Assembly: GCF_000204055.1 (NCBI RefSeq)
Contig: NW_006768768.1
Location: 932,071-996,070 of the forward strand
Direction: 5' to 3'
Source: Melampsora larici-populina 98AG31
Lineage: Eukaryota; Basidiomycota; Pucciniomycetes; Pucciniales; Melampsoraceae
DNA: 64,000 bases
Both the position numbers and the translations under genes were made by a program. The notes under the pieces are model-generated. The model had not been told where the DNA came from. It did not search any database and saw only the letters and a program-made list of their open reading frames with translations. Below, one piece after another: positions 56,513 to 64,000 of this stretch (its first letter is position 1; each line of letters starts with the position of its first letter).

Positions 56513-56534
56513 GAAACCAATTATCACAACACCC

Positions 56535-56801
56535 TTCCATTGAAATCCATTCACTTTTTGTTAGGGTTATTAGGATTTTCTTTTTCCTCTTATTTCATTT
56601 CATAAGTATTATTTACTTTTTCATTAACTTACTGTTTTATTTAATTTCTAATTTAATCTAATCTCTACTGCACGAAAAAGCCCACAAGGTCATTAGATGA
56701 TATGCTATGTAACTTGAATCATACTTAGATCAAACAAGTCACAGCGCGTGTGTGGGGGGGGCCGGTAGGCCTCGGGTCGCCTGACCGTGTAGGCTCTCTG
56801 C
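56535..56801 (-). repeat. YR element terminal repeat B2
   Basis: A 267-bp direct copy of B1 (57079-57345) with few differences, e.g. GCACGAAAAAG versus GCACAAAAAAG. It includes CAGCGCGTGTGTGGGGGG near its GC-rich end. Confidence 0.88.
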
Positions 56802-56830
56802 GTGGTAGGGTGCCGGGGTGGGTGGGAGGT

Positions 56831-57042
56831 AAAAGAAAATTTTCTGAACAAAAAGAGGGAAAGTGTTCTGTTTACCTCTTTGTTATGGTCTGGGGAGGGG
56901 ATGATGACGAGATGGAATATTCCTGACTTCGAAGGAGGATTTCCAATCATCCTCCCTCGAAGTCGTGGGAGAAAGTTTGGGCCCGGTACCGACTTGTACC
57001 GGGCTGTCTATCTCGTCGTTCATCCTAGATTTCTATGGAACT
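56831..57042 (-). repeat. YR element repeat A2
   Basis: Matches 63789-64000 base for base over 212 bp with three differences, two of which are CG versus TG or CA. It contains the inverted motif CTTCGAAGGAGGATTTCC / ATCATCCTCCCTCGAAG and a GGCCCGGTACCGAC hairpin. Confidence 0.9.
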
Positions 57043-57078
57043 ATACAGGTGCCGTCGTGCCTTTGGGCACCTGTAGCA

Positions 57079-57345
57079 TTCCATTGAAATCCATTCACTT
57101 TTTGTTAGGGTTATTAGGATTTTCTTGTTCCTCTTATTTCATTTGATAAGTATTATTTACTTTTTCATTAACTTATTGTTGTATTTAATTTCTAATTTAA
57201 TCTAATCTCTACTGCACAAAAAAGCCCACAAGGTCATTAGATGATATGCTATGTAACTTGAATCATACTTAGATCAAACAAGTCACAGCGCGTGTGTGGG
57301 GGGGGGCCGTAGGCCTCGGGTCGCCTGACTGTGTAGGCTCTCTGC
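57079..57345 (-). repeat. YR element repeat B1
   Basis: Lies between the recombinase ORF and A2, as expected for a split-direct-repeat element. Same orientation as B2. Confidence 0.88.
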
Positions 57346-57611
57346 TACCAGTTCTTGGGACTTGACGTCCGGGGCCTGCGGAGAGCCTGCTCGGTGAGTT
57401 CTGAGAGTTTGTTCCTCGCGGGATAGTTCTCTATTCAACAGACGATCTCACTGCCTTAATGGTTCTCAATCTCTCATGTCTCATAATCTTTCAACATACC
57501 ATTCTCACAATCTATATATTTTTACACATGTGTTCAACTACTTATATTTCCACTTATAATTTCAGCTCTTTCCATATACCTCATTTAGTCAGTCTCGCAA
57601 CCGAGGATACT

Positions 57612-58667
57612 CTACTGGGTGGTTTCCTCCTCTTTATCTGTTTTCATCAAGTTCCAAATATACACCGCATCTCTGATATCTTCATCGTTATATTTCCTTA
57701 GATAAACTTCGTAAGCTTTTGATTCCCATCTTCCGTATTTTATCACATCGTCTAAGGGCTGACGATCGTTCCACTTGAACGTTGCACCTCCTACTCTGAA
57801 GGAATGTCCGGATAATTGGTGATTGTCATCATATTTTGCCCAAACCTTCTTATAAATAGCAATTGCGGAAGATTTCAAAAGTGTAATCAATTTCTTATTC
57901 TCGTAATACGAAAACAGTGGTAAGTGAATCGAAGGCAGTGTTGATTCTCTTATTGTTCTATTCAGGGCTGCGTAAGGACATAAAAGTGACGGTATACGGT
58001 CTAGATGTAGCCATTGCACTTCCCCGGGCTTCACAGTTTTTGTATTGTATAGAGCAACTTTTAAGTAAGTTTGATTATGCGATATGATGTCTTTAAATGA
58101 AATTAGTCTCTTATTCTTATTGTCTGATACTAATTCACCTAATCTTGCCATTCCCCAGAATGCTATTAAGGCTACTGTTAGAGCCATCCTTTCCTTTTGG
58201 TTTCCTTTTGATAATTCCTTAGCCAATTCTGCCAGGTGCCTCAGCTGAACCGGGTTCTTTTTCTTTGGTACATTCTTCATCTCTGCATCAGCAATACTGG
58301 ATGCCTTTAATAATAATTTAATTGTTTTATCGTTCTCAGTCGGGTAGGGGAGGCCGTGGAATAAGTGCCAGGACCTAATGCCTGTGATATACTTTGTAAG
58401 TGTTTTTGCTGTAATCTTATGCTCTTCATTGAGTATTTTTACTACTTCTTCATCTTCTAAATTCACCTTGCCTTGTCTTCCTGCCCATAAAATAAACTCC
58501 CAGAGTGTCTTTTGATTTAAAGGTAGTAGCTCGTTACGTGGTATGTTGTTAGACTCAGCAAATCTTTCCAACTTTGCCATTGCCGTACTATAGTTCTCGA
58601 GTGTTGCTTGAGTCCAACTTCCGCTTAACAATCTAATCTTAATCTTATTGTTCCTCCAGTCAAACAA
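57612..58667 (-). CDS. Tyrosine recombinase of the YR retrotransposon
   Basis: 351-aa ORF with a tyrosine-recombinase fold. The N-terminal SAM-like DNA-binding part covers about 15-125 (WTQATLENYSTAMAKLERF). Catalytic residues in the C-terminal domain: Arg175 (FWGMARLGELV), His288-x-x-Arg291 (GHSFRVGGATF), Trp314 (YGRWES) and nucleophile Tyr322 (EVYLRKY). In this element class the recombinase integrates a circular DNA intermediate, replacing the DDE integrase. The frame is open and all catalytic residues are present, so the protein could be functional. It lies 187 bp downstream of pol, in a different frame. Confidence 0.92.
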   Translation of the reverse strand: MFDWRNNKIKIRLLSGSWTQATLENYSTAMAKLERFAESNNIPRNELLPLNQKTLWEFILWAGRQGKVNLEDEEVVKILNEEHKITAKTLTKYITGIRSWHLFHGLPYPTENDKTIKLLLKASSIADAEMKNVPKKKNPVQLRHLAELAKELSKGNQKERMALTVALIAFWGMARLGELVSDNKNKRLISFKDIISHNQTYLKVALYNTKTVKPGEVQWLHLDRIPSLLCPYAALNRTIRESTLPSIHLPLFSYYENKKLITLLKSSAIAIYKKVWAKYDDNHQLSGHSFRVGGATFKWNDRQPLDDVIKYGRWESKAYEVYLRKYNDEDIRDAVYIWNLMKTDKEEETTQ

Positions 58668-58854
58668 TCTTTAACATCGATTTGGACCTTATCAATCAAT
58701 TTGGACGGGATCGATAAAACAGAAGACAAGTGAAGTGTAATAGGGTATGAGAATGGAATCTGATGTCAGTGTTGTTCTTTACTTTTTTTTTTTTTCCACT
58801 TACCCGTTCACATCTTTCAAGAAGTACTTTATTTTATTTTCATTTAGGATCATT
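58668..58854. other. Spacer between pol and recombinase
   Basis: 187 bp with a poly-T run (58783-58796) and no ORF. The recombinase start codon is unlikely to be reached by simple readthrough because the frame differs. Confidence 0.5.
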
Positions 58855-60777
58855 TTAGTCCTGATCTCTTTTTAGAATCGATTGTAGATCTTCCGGGATG
58901 TTGATCAAGACTTCGGACTTCCACTCCCCTTCCTTCCAAATCCCTCTAGAGAGGTCGTCTGCGTTATTTTCTCCGGACAAAACTCTCTTAGCAACGATAT
59001 TGCAGTCAAGCCTTGTAAGTTCTTTTTGAATCCTCTTCCACTCTTTGTTGACAAGTTTATTTCTCAAATTCCGATTCCTGATTGTCGCTTCAGTTGTTGT
59101 GTTATCAGTGTAGACGATGAAACAGTTTGATTTCGTTGGTGACAGTTTTTCGACGATTAGCAAACCTAGTCAAACAGCGACTGTCTCTAGCCAGGCTATG
59201 TCACGTTTATCATTTTTATGTGAAACCTCCCTTGATTTCCATCCTTCAAGTAATTTAAATTGAGCCCAGCGACTCCCGATCAGTATCCCAAGGCCAAAGC
59301 CGGTACTAGCGTCTCCGACCCAGTCGATCTCTTTCTGTGGGATATCAGGTTTGAATTGCAACCTATCAAAAGTTACCAATGGATCTTTCCATTCCATCAA
59401 CTCGGTTTTTGCCTCGTTCGGGACTTCCCTCAATGCTTGAGGATTATACCAGGACTTGTCGAATTTATATAAACTCCACAAATAGCACTTCATATTTGGT
59501 AGTATGTAAGTCATATGACTTAGTTGACCCACTATCTTCTCTACCTCCTTTTTACTACACTTCTTTCCTACTTTTAATAAATCATCTATCTTTTCTAACC
59601 TTTCCTTCATTTTTTCTTCTGGTAATCTAACTGACTTCTCCTTCCCATTCCAGATGAATCCCAAGTATTTCTGTTCTAGGGCCCAGTGTTGGAATTTCTC
59701 ATTGTTTGACTGTACTCCAAGGGCTTTGGTGACTTGTAATACATCCTGCATGTTGAGTCAGTCCCCTTCCCGTTTCACAAACATATTATCATCCACCCAA
59801 CGAAAAACCTTCTCCACTTTCAATATTGACATTATAATATCTTTCCATGCGTCTGCCATCCAGCCGAAGGTTCCACAACCTGCTACTCCTCCAAAGGGAA
59901 TTCTTGTATCTATCCAGATATTACCTTGGAAATCTTTTATGGTAAGATATTTTCATTGAGAAGAATGTGTAAGTCCTTGTCGATAAGCTTTCTCCCAGTC
60001 CACTATAGCTAACCATATTACGATTGATATGTTCTCTTCAAAGTAAGCTGCTACTGTGTTAAAATCATCCCATGTTGTAATGAAATCATTTTTATCTACG
60101 AACGAGTTAACTGAAGGTATTAAGTTATTTTCTACTTCATAATGTAAGTTTTCTATGATTTCTTTCGCTCCATCAGTTTTTCTCACTTCATCTTCATCTT
60201 CTTTGTCACTTTCTTCACCATCTTCTCTTAAGTCTTTTCCTTCACTTGCTTTCCGTTTTTCTAGCTTCTTGATATGAGTCTTTGGGTACAAAAGATCATT
60301 GATCATTCGCAGGGATCCGTCATTATTAGTCACACTCCCCATCGGATTTGACCTGAAAAATCCCCATTTCTGGAAGACAGTCTCGTGCGTAAAAGGTCCA
60401 AAAATCCGCCCCAATCTTCTTTCTTTGTACAAGTTTTTCATTATCTTATCCTGTACTAACAAGGCTGACTTATGGTTGTCAGGTGTAAACCATCTCAGGT
60501 CTCCAATTAGGTGTTGAGGGAATCCCTGATCAAAGCCTTTCGTTAATCCCAGCCAAACCTTTTTCCACTTATCTGTCAGCTTACAGTCTTCTAACAGCAA
60601 CCTCCACTCCTCCAACACCATTTCACATTTTACGTTTTCTGGCCATCTATCAAGTGAGTCTTTTGAATCTACTTGGTACCTATTTTGTTTGTCTCCGTTT
60701 TGTATTTGAATATCTTCGTCATTTACGAGAGCATTTTGGATCACATTTTCTCGCTGTGTAGCTCTCGACTCGGGCAA
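58855..60777 (-). pseudogene. YR retrotransposon pol (RT and RNase H), three in-frame TGA
   Basis: One frame of 641 codons from MPESRATQRENVIQ to the stop at 58855, broken only by TGA at 59953-59955, 59758-59760 and 59170-59172. RT motifs: SLRMINDLLYPKTH, the motif A region IVDWEKAYRQG, PFGGVAGCGTFGWM and the catalytic box WVDDNMF. RNase H shows Asp in DWVGDASTGFGLG, Glu in AWLETVAV, Asp in VYTDNTTTEAT and Asp in NNADDLSRG. An acidic/Lys-rich insert follows motif 2 near 60190-60270. Residue context suggests Arg at all three TGA positions (CGA to TGA). Recoding or editing is formally possible but not needed. Confidence 0.85.
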
Positions 60778-61050
60778 AACTTTGTGGCTACTCCTTTTTT
60801 TTTTTTAACGTTTCATGAGTAGACAAGGACAACAAATCACCATCAGTTTATAATTCTGTTTCTATCTCCAAATCAGGATTCAGGTCTCTCAGGGAAACAT
60901 CATTCAGAATAAGAGAAAATTGAAACATCCAGACGACACAACAACATTTCAGATTGCACCACAACTTTTAATCTTTTATTCTGAAACAAAGCATTTAATG
61001 AAAACAAATATAACAAATTTTATTCTCCGTTCACTTCTGGTATTAATAAC

Positions 61051-62442
61051 TCACTTAGTTCCAGGCACTACCGGTACAACAGGATCAGCACTTTTACTTT
61101 GATTTCTTGATTGATTTCCTTCAATCGTCAACCGGTTGAAACTATTCGGACCGATTGCTGGTCGTTCGCTTCCAAATGTTTGATAACCACCTCTTCCACT
61201 GCCTTGATTATACGCATGATACCCACCTCTTCCGCTTTGAAAATTGGTCTGACTGTTTCGACTTTGATTATTATGGTAAATTTGATTGTTTTGGTACGGG
61301 TGACTATTACTATTATGTCTAAAATGTTGGGTATTCATACTGAAGTTATTATTTTGCTTTGCATGAAAGTGTTGTTTCTTGTGATAGTTTGGGTCAAAGT
61401 TTTGACCTTGAGCATGATAACCCTTAGGTTTCCTTATTGCTCCACTTGATCTTTCAGCTACAGGGTGACTATTCCATACCGGTAAATTTTTACCTGTTAA
61501 CATATCTGCATGTGTATCTACAAAGGCACCTGCTGTATCCCAAGAACTGTTTTCTGGGTAAACGTTTCCATCAATTGGGCTGGTATGTTGCATAGGTCCG
61601 CCGAACGTGTATGGGTTATCGACGTAATTATAATCAGTAAAGTGCTTTGCGTCTCTCTCTGCTTGTTCAAGTAACTTCTTGTCTAAAGTGCCTACATCAG
61701 CCATCCCTCCATTACTCAATCTATTTTCCCATATATTACGTCTATGAGCAATATCGTAGCGCATCGCTGTGGGCCACTTTCCATAACAATCAATTTGAAT
61801 CTGCAAACAATTATCGCGATGAGCTCTTAGTCGAGGGGCTATTGGTGAGTGTTTTTGACTATCTAATACATCATATTTAGTCTCTTGGTATCTAATCATC
61901 AATTTAAATCTGACTAGCCATTCAGCAAAGGTTAAACGGTATTCATTTAATACAGGGGATCCTGTGTAGGCCGACGTATCTGCTTGACAGGTCGTGGTCT
62001 TTGCCTTCCGTCGTACATAATTCGAATCTTGGAGTAACCATTTTGGGTCGAAAATTGACACCGGCATGTGGATATTTTTATTTATCATGATTTCATGCCA
62101 ATAAGGAGATAAACCTGTCATATAATTTCCTAATTGTTCACCAAGTTCCATATTTGTATTGATGTCTTTCTTGGTTTTCGTCGTATCTTTAGATTTCTCT
62201 GTTCCTTCTAAGGATGTCGTGACAATTTCTACATCCATATCAAAAAGGTCGACTTCTTGCACTGGAGTGTTATTCTTCAGACACCATTTCTCATATTTGC
62301 GTTGCATTAAGTCAAATCTAGAAATTTCTCCTTGATTTGCTAACAAGCGTAGATTGTGTAACCACTTTTTATGAGTTAGTTCAATGATCGGAGGTTCATT
62401 CATATTTTCTACTGAGCGGCCTATGTAACATTTTTTGGACAT
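61051..62442 (-). CDS. Gag-like protein of the YR retrotransposon
   Basis: 463-aa ORF starting MSKKCYIGRSVENMNEPP. The middle region (about 165-260) is helical (YRLTFAEWLVRFKLMIRYQE; PIAPRLRAHRDNCLQIQ), reminiscent of gag proteins in YR elements. The C-terminal 110 residues are Asn/Gln/His-rich with GRGGY repeats (FQSGRGGYHAY; GSGRGGYQTFG), a likely nucleic-acid-binding tail in place of a zinc knuckle. The last residues are VVPVVPGTK. The position before RT fits gag. Function is inferred from order and composition. Confidence 0.75.
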   Translation of the reverse strand: MSKKCYIGRSVENMNEPPIIELTHKKWLHNLRLLANQGEISRFDLMQRKYEKWCLKNNTPVQEVDLFDMDVEIVTTSLEGTEKSKDTTKTKKDINTNMELGEQLGNYMTGLSPYWHEIMINKNIHMPVSIFDPKWLLQDSNYVRRKAKTTTCQADTSAYTGSPVLNEYRLTFAEWLVRFKLMIRYQETKYDVLDSQKHSPIAPRLRAHRDNCLQIQIDCYGKWPTAMRYDIAHRRNIWENRLSNGGMADVGTLDKKLLEQAERDAKHFTDYNYVDNPYTFGGPMQHTSPIDGNVYPENSSWDTAGAFVDTHADMLTGKNLPVWNSHPVAERSSGAIRKPKGYHAQGQNFDPNYHKKQHFHAKQNNNFSMNTQHFRHNSNSHPYQNNQIYHNNQSRNSQTNFQSGRGGYHAYNQGSGRGGYQTFGSERPAIGPNSFNRLTIEGNQSRNQSKSADPVVPVVPGTK

Positions 62443-63352
62443 GTAAGTAACTTGTTCTTTTTACTCTCTTTTTTTTTTTTTTTTTAAGAAGGGACTTCGA
62501 AGATGGGATCTGGGCATAGAAAAAGGGGGGCTTAGGAGAGTAGTATTCAGAAGATCTGATAGTGAGTCTTTTCTGACTTCTTGGCCAAGTAACACTTTAC
62601 TAGGTGTCTTTACCGGTTAACGTTTTACTTTATTTTCCATATTTATCTTTTTAGGTCTTTCTGTTATTCATATTTCAGTTCAGCCTTTTTTAATTTCTTT
62701 TGTTCACAGTTCGCGCTTTTTTTTTTTTTTAAGGTCAGGTTAATTATTTATAATTTCCTTCTTTCTTTGTTATGTGGTTAATCTGATGATAACTTGATGA
62801 CTTCCTATCAATAGGTTAATCTTTCTGGGTTAATCATAAAACCTCCCATCATTTGGGTCAATCATGTGACTTCCCTTTAGGTTAATCGTATATCTTCCCT
62901 TTAGGTTAATCATATGATTTCCTTTCACATACAGGTTTAATCTATTGATTTCCCGTTTTTGATTATGTGGGTTTCTTTTACTAACAGGGTTAATCTATTG
63001 ATTTCCCATTTCTTATCAGGGTTAATCTTATGATTTCCCATTTCCTATCAGGGTTAATCTATTGATTTCCCATTTCTGATTTCTGTAGACTTTTACAAGG
63101 GATAATGAGTGTGAGAACGAGGTTTTAAAGATGGGTGTGTGTTAGGGGATAATGAAGGGCGATTGAAGAGGTGTGTGTTAAGGGATAATGAAGGACGATT
63201 GAAGAATGAAGAAGAATGAAGGAGATGAAGTGCAGAGTTTTACGAAGGACGGAGAATCATCTGGGGAAACAATCTATTGATTCACGTTGAGCACTAACCT
63301 AAACCTGTCATCAGTCCTCTACCATTTTCACCTTTGTTAATCGGTGCGTTTA
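62443..63352. other. Leader segment with a GGGTTAATC minisatellite
   Basis: Non-coding segment between ORF1 and gag of the YR element. It has poly-T runs at 62472-62486 and 62720-62731 and the tandem repeat at 62812-63085. The remaining 270 bp are purine-rich (GGATAATGAAGG repeats at 63100-63230). Confidence 0.6.
62812..63085 (+). repeat. Tandem repeat of GGGTTAATCTATTGATTTCC units
   Basis: About nine degenerate units of 26-35 bp containing GGTTAATC(T/A)-n-GATTTCCC. The last three (TATCAGGGTTAATC..) are most alike. It lies inside the YR element, upstream of gag in transcription order. Confidence 0.75.
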
Positions 63353-63778
63353 TTAACATTTCTTTGCTTCATGTCGATGAATTCCTTGTTCTTGATTTCC
63401 TTCTTTGTTCTGATTCTGATTTCTTTCTCCGGTTTGGTTTTTTTCATCTACCACCATCTTACCATTCTCTCCACTACCACCGCTTCTAACATCACCGCTT
63501 CCTTGAATACCTCCACCTAAATCGTTGTTATTGATACCACTACCTAAATTTATATCACCATTACCTCCACCTAAATTAACATCTCCACCTTCTACCATAC
63601 CACTACTTCCACCATTATCACGACCGTTGTTTTCTTCTCTCACTTCACCTTTTCTTCCCCTTGTTACCATCCCCTTCTTTTTTCCTTTTGAGCTTGATTC
63701 TTGATTCAGATTGCTTCTTTTGTTGAGTTCTACATCATCTAATTTATCTGTGTATTCTTGAGGGTCTTGGTTTGACAT
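63353..63778 (-). CDS. ORF1 of the YR retrotransposon, low-complexity protein
   Basis: 141-aa ORF starting MSNQDPQEYTDKLDDVEL just inside A1, ending HRHEAKKC. It is hydrophilic: a Lys-rich patch (SSKGKKKGMVTRGRKGE), then Gly/Asn/Asp repeats (GGDVNLGGGNGDINLGSG), then an Asn/Gln/Glu tail. Predicted disordered and without a known domain. It may be the N-terminal part of gag on a spliced or separately translated transcript. Confidence 0.55.
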   Translation of the reverse strand: MSNQDPQEYTDKLDDVELNKRSNLNQESSSKGKKKGMVTRGRKGEVREENNGRDNGGSSGMVEGGDVNLGGGNGDINLGSGINNNDLGGGIQGSGDVRSGGSGENGKMVVDEKNQTGERNQNQNKEGNQEQGIHRHEAKKC

Positions 63779-63788
63779 CTTTTAAGAT

Positions 63789-64000
63789 AAAAGAAAATTT
63801 TCTGAACAAAAAGAGGGAAAGTGTTCTGTTTACCTCTTAGTTATGGTCTGGGGAGGGGATGATGACAAGATGGAATATTCCTGACTTCGAAGGAGGATTT
63901 CCAATCATCCTCCCTCGAAGTTGTGGGAGAAAGTTTGGGCCCGGTACCGACTTGTACCGGGCTGTCTATCTCGTCGTTCATCCTAGATTTCTATGGAACT
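63789..64000 (-). repeat. YR element repeat A1 (partial)
   Basis: Direct copy of 56831-57042. It starts AAAAGAAAATTTTCTGAAC and is cut by the window end at TTCTATGGAACT. Confidence 0.9.

Larger units (their letters stand above)
56535..64000 (-). mobile_element. Tyrosine-recombinase retrotransposon with split direct repeats (Ngaro/PAT-like)
   Basis: Reading on the minus strand: A1 (from beyond 64000 to 63789), ORF1 (63778-63353), gag-like ORF (62442-61051), RT/RNase H (60777-58855), tyrosine recombinase (58667-57612), B1 (57345-57079), A2 (57042-56831), B2 (56801-56535). A1/A2 and B1/B2 are direct repeats, so the order A1-ORFs-B1-A2-B2 is the split-direct-repeat layout known from Ngaro, VIPER and PAT elements. 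There is no DDE integrase. The outer end of A1 is beyond the window. Confidence 0.88.

Overview
The window looks like gene-poor, transposon-saturated DNA of a basidiomycete, most likely a rust fungus (Pucciniales). Introns are 50-90 bp with GT..AG borders. The retroelements carry fungal-type domains (Ty3 chromovirus, Ty1/copia, tyrosine-recombinase retrotransposon) and BED/hAT transposases are abundant. The rust assignment is inference from this repeat landscape, not from a diagnostic gene. Only three host-type genes are visible, all between 11.8 and 27.2 kb: a phytanoyl-CoA dioxygenase-like enzyme (minus strand), a divergently transcribed secreted protein with two fasciclin domains (plus strand), and a multi-spanning membrane protein of unknown family (plus strand).

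Layout. 1-8082: 3' part of a Ty3/gypsy chromovirus (pol, chromodomain, 3' LTR) whose pol is split by a 4.27 kb hAT element (101-4367). 8083-11836: intergenic, with a 1.2 kb CACAG-ended element. 11837-16182: the PhyH and FAS1 gene pair. 18548-23443: an intact Ty1/copia element with two identical 192-bp LTRs. 25071-27152: the membrane-protein gene. 27153-31981: small inverted-repeat elements. 31982-46620: a roughly 100-bp palindromic satellite broken by a nested stack. That stack is a foldback-type element with AGAGCATCTCC ends that received two hAT elements, each with a perfect 8-bp target duplication, plus smaller elements and a 2.9 kb CTGG-flanked insertion. 46621-56534: several CACTA-type non-autonomous families (CACTA/CACTG/CACAG ends, 3-bp duplications), some nested; one 2.5 kb member carries coding-like exons and itself splits a spliced coding-like sequence. 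56535-64000: a minus-strand tyrosine-recombinase retrotransposon with split direct repeats (A1-ORFs-B1-A2-B2, Ngaro/PAT-like) that runs off the right edge.

Activity and decay. The copia element is young. The YR retrotransposon pol is broken only by three in-frame TGA codons, and one hAT by two more. All five are explained by CGA-to-TGA change, which suggests CpG deamination of silenced repeats. Two 100-N assembly gaps (34726-34825, 54973-55072) lie in repeats, one exactly at the centre of a large palindrome. Exon borders were worked out by hand from splice signals and reading frame; family names come from motif recognition without database searches.
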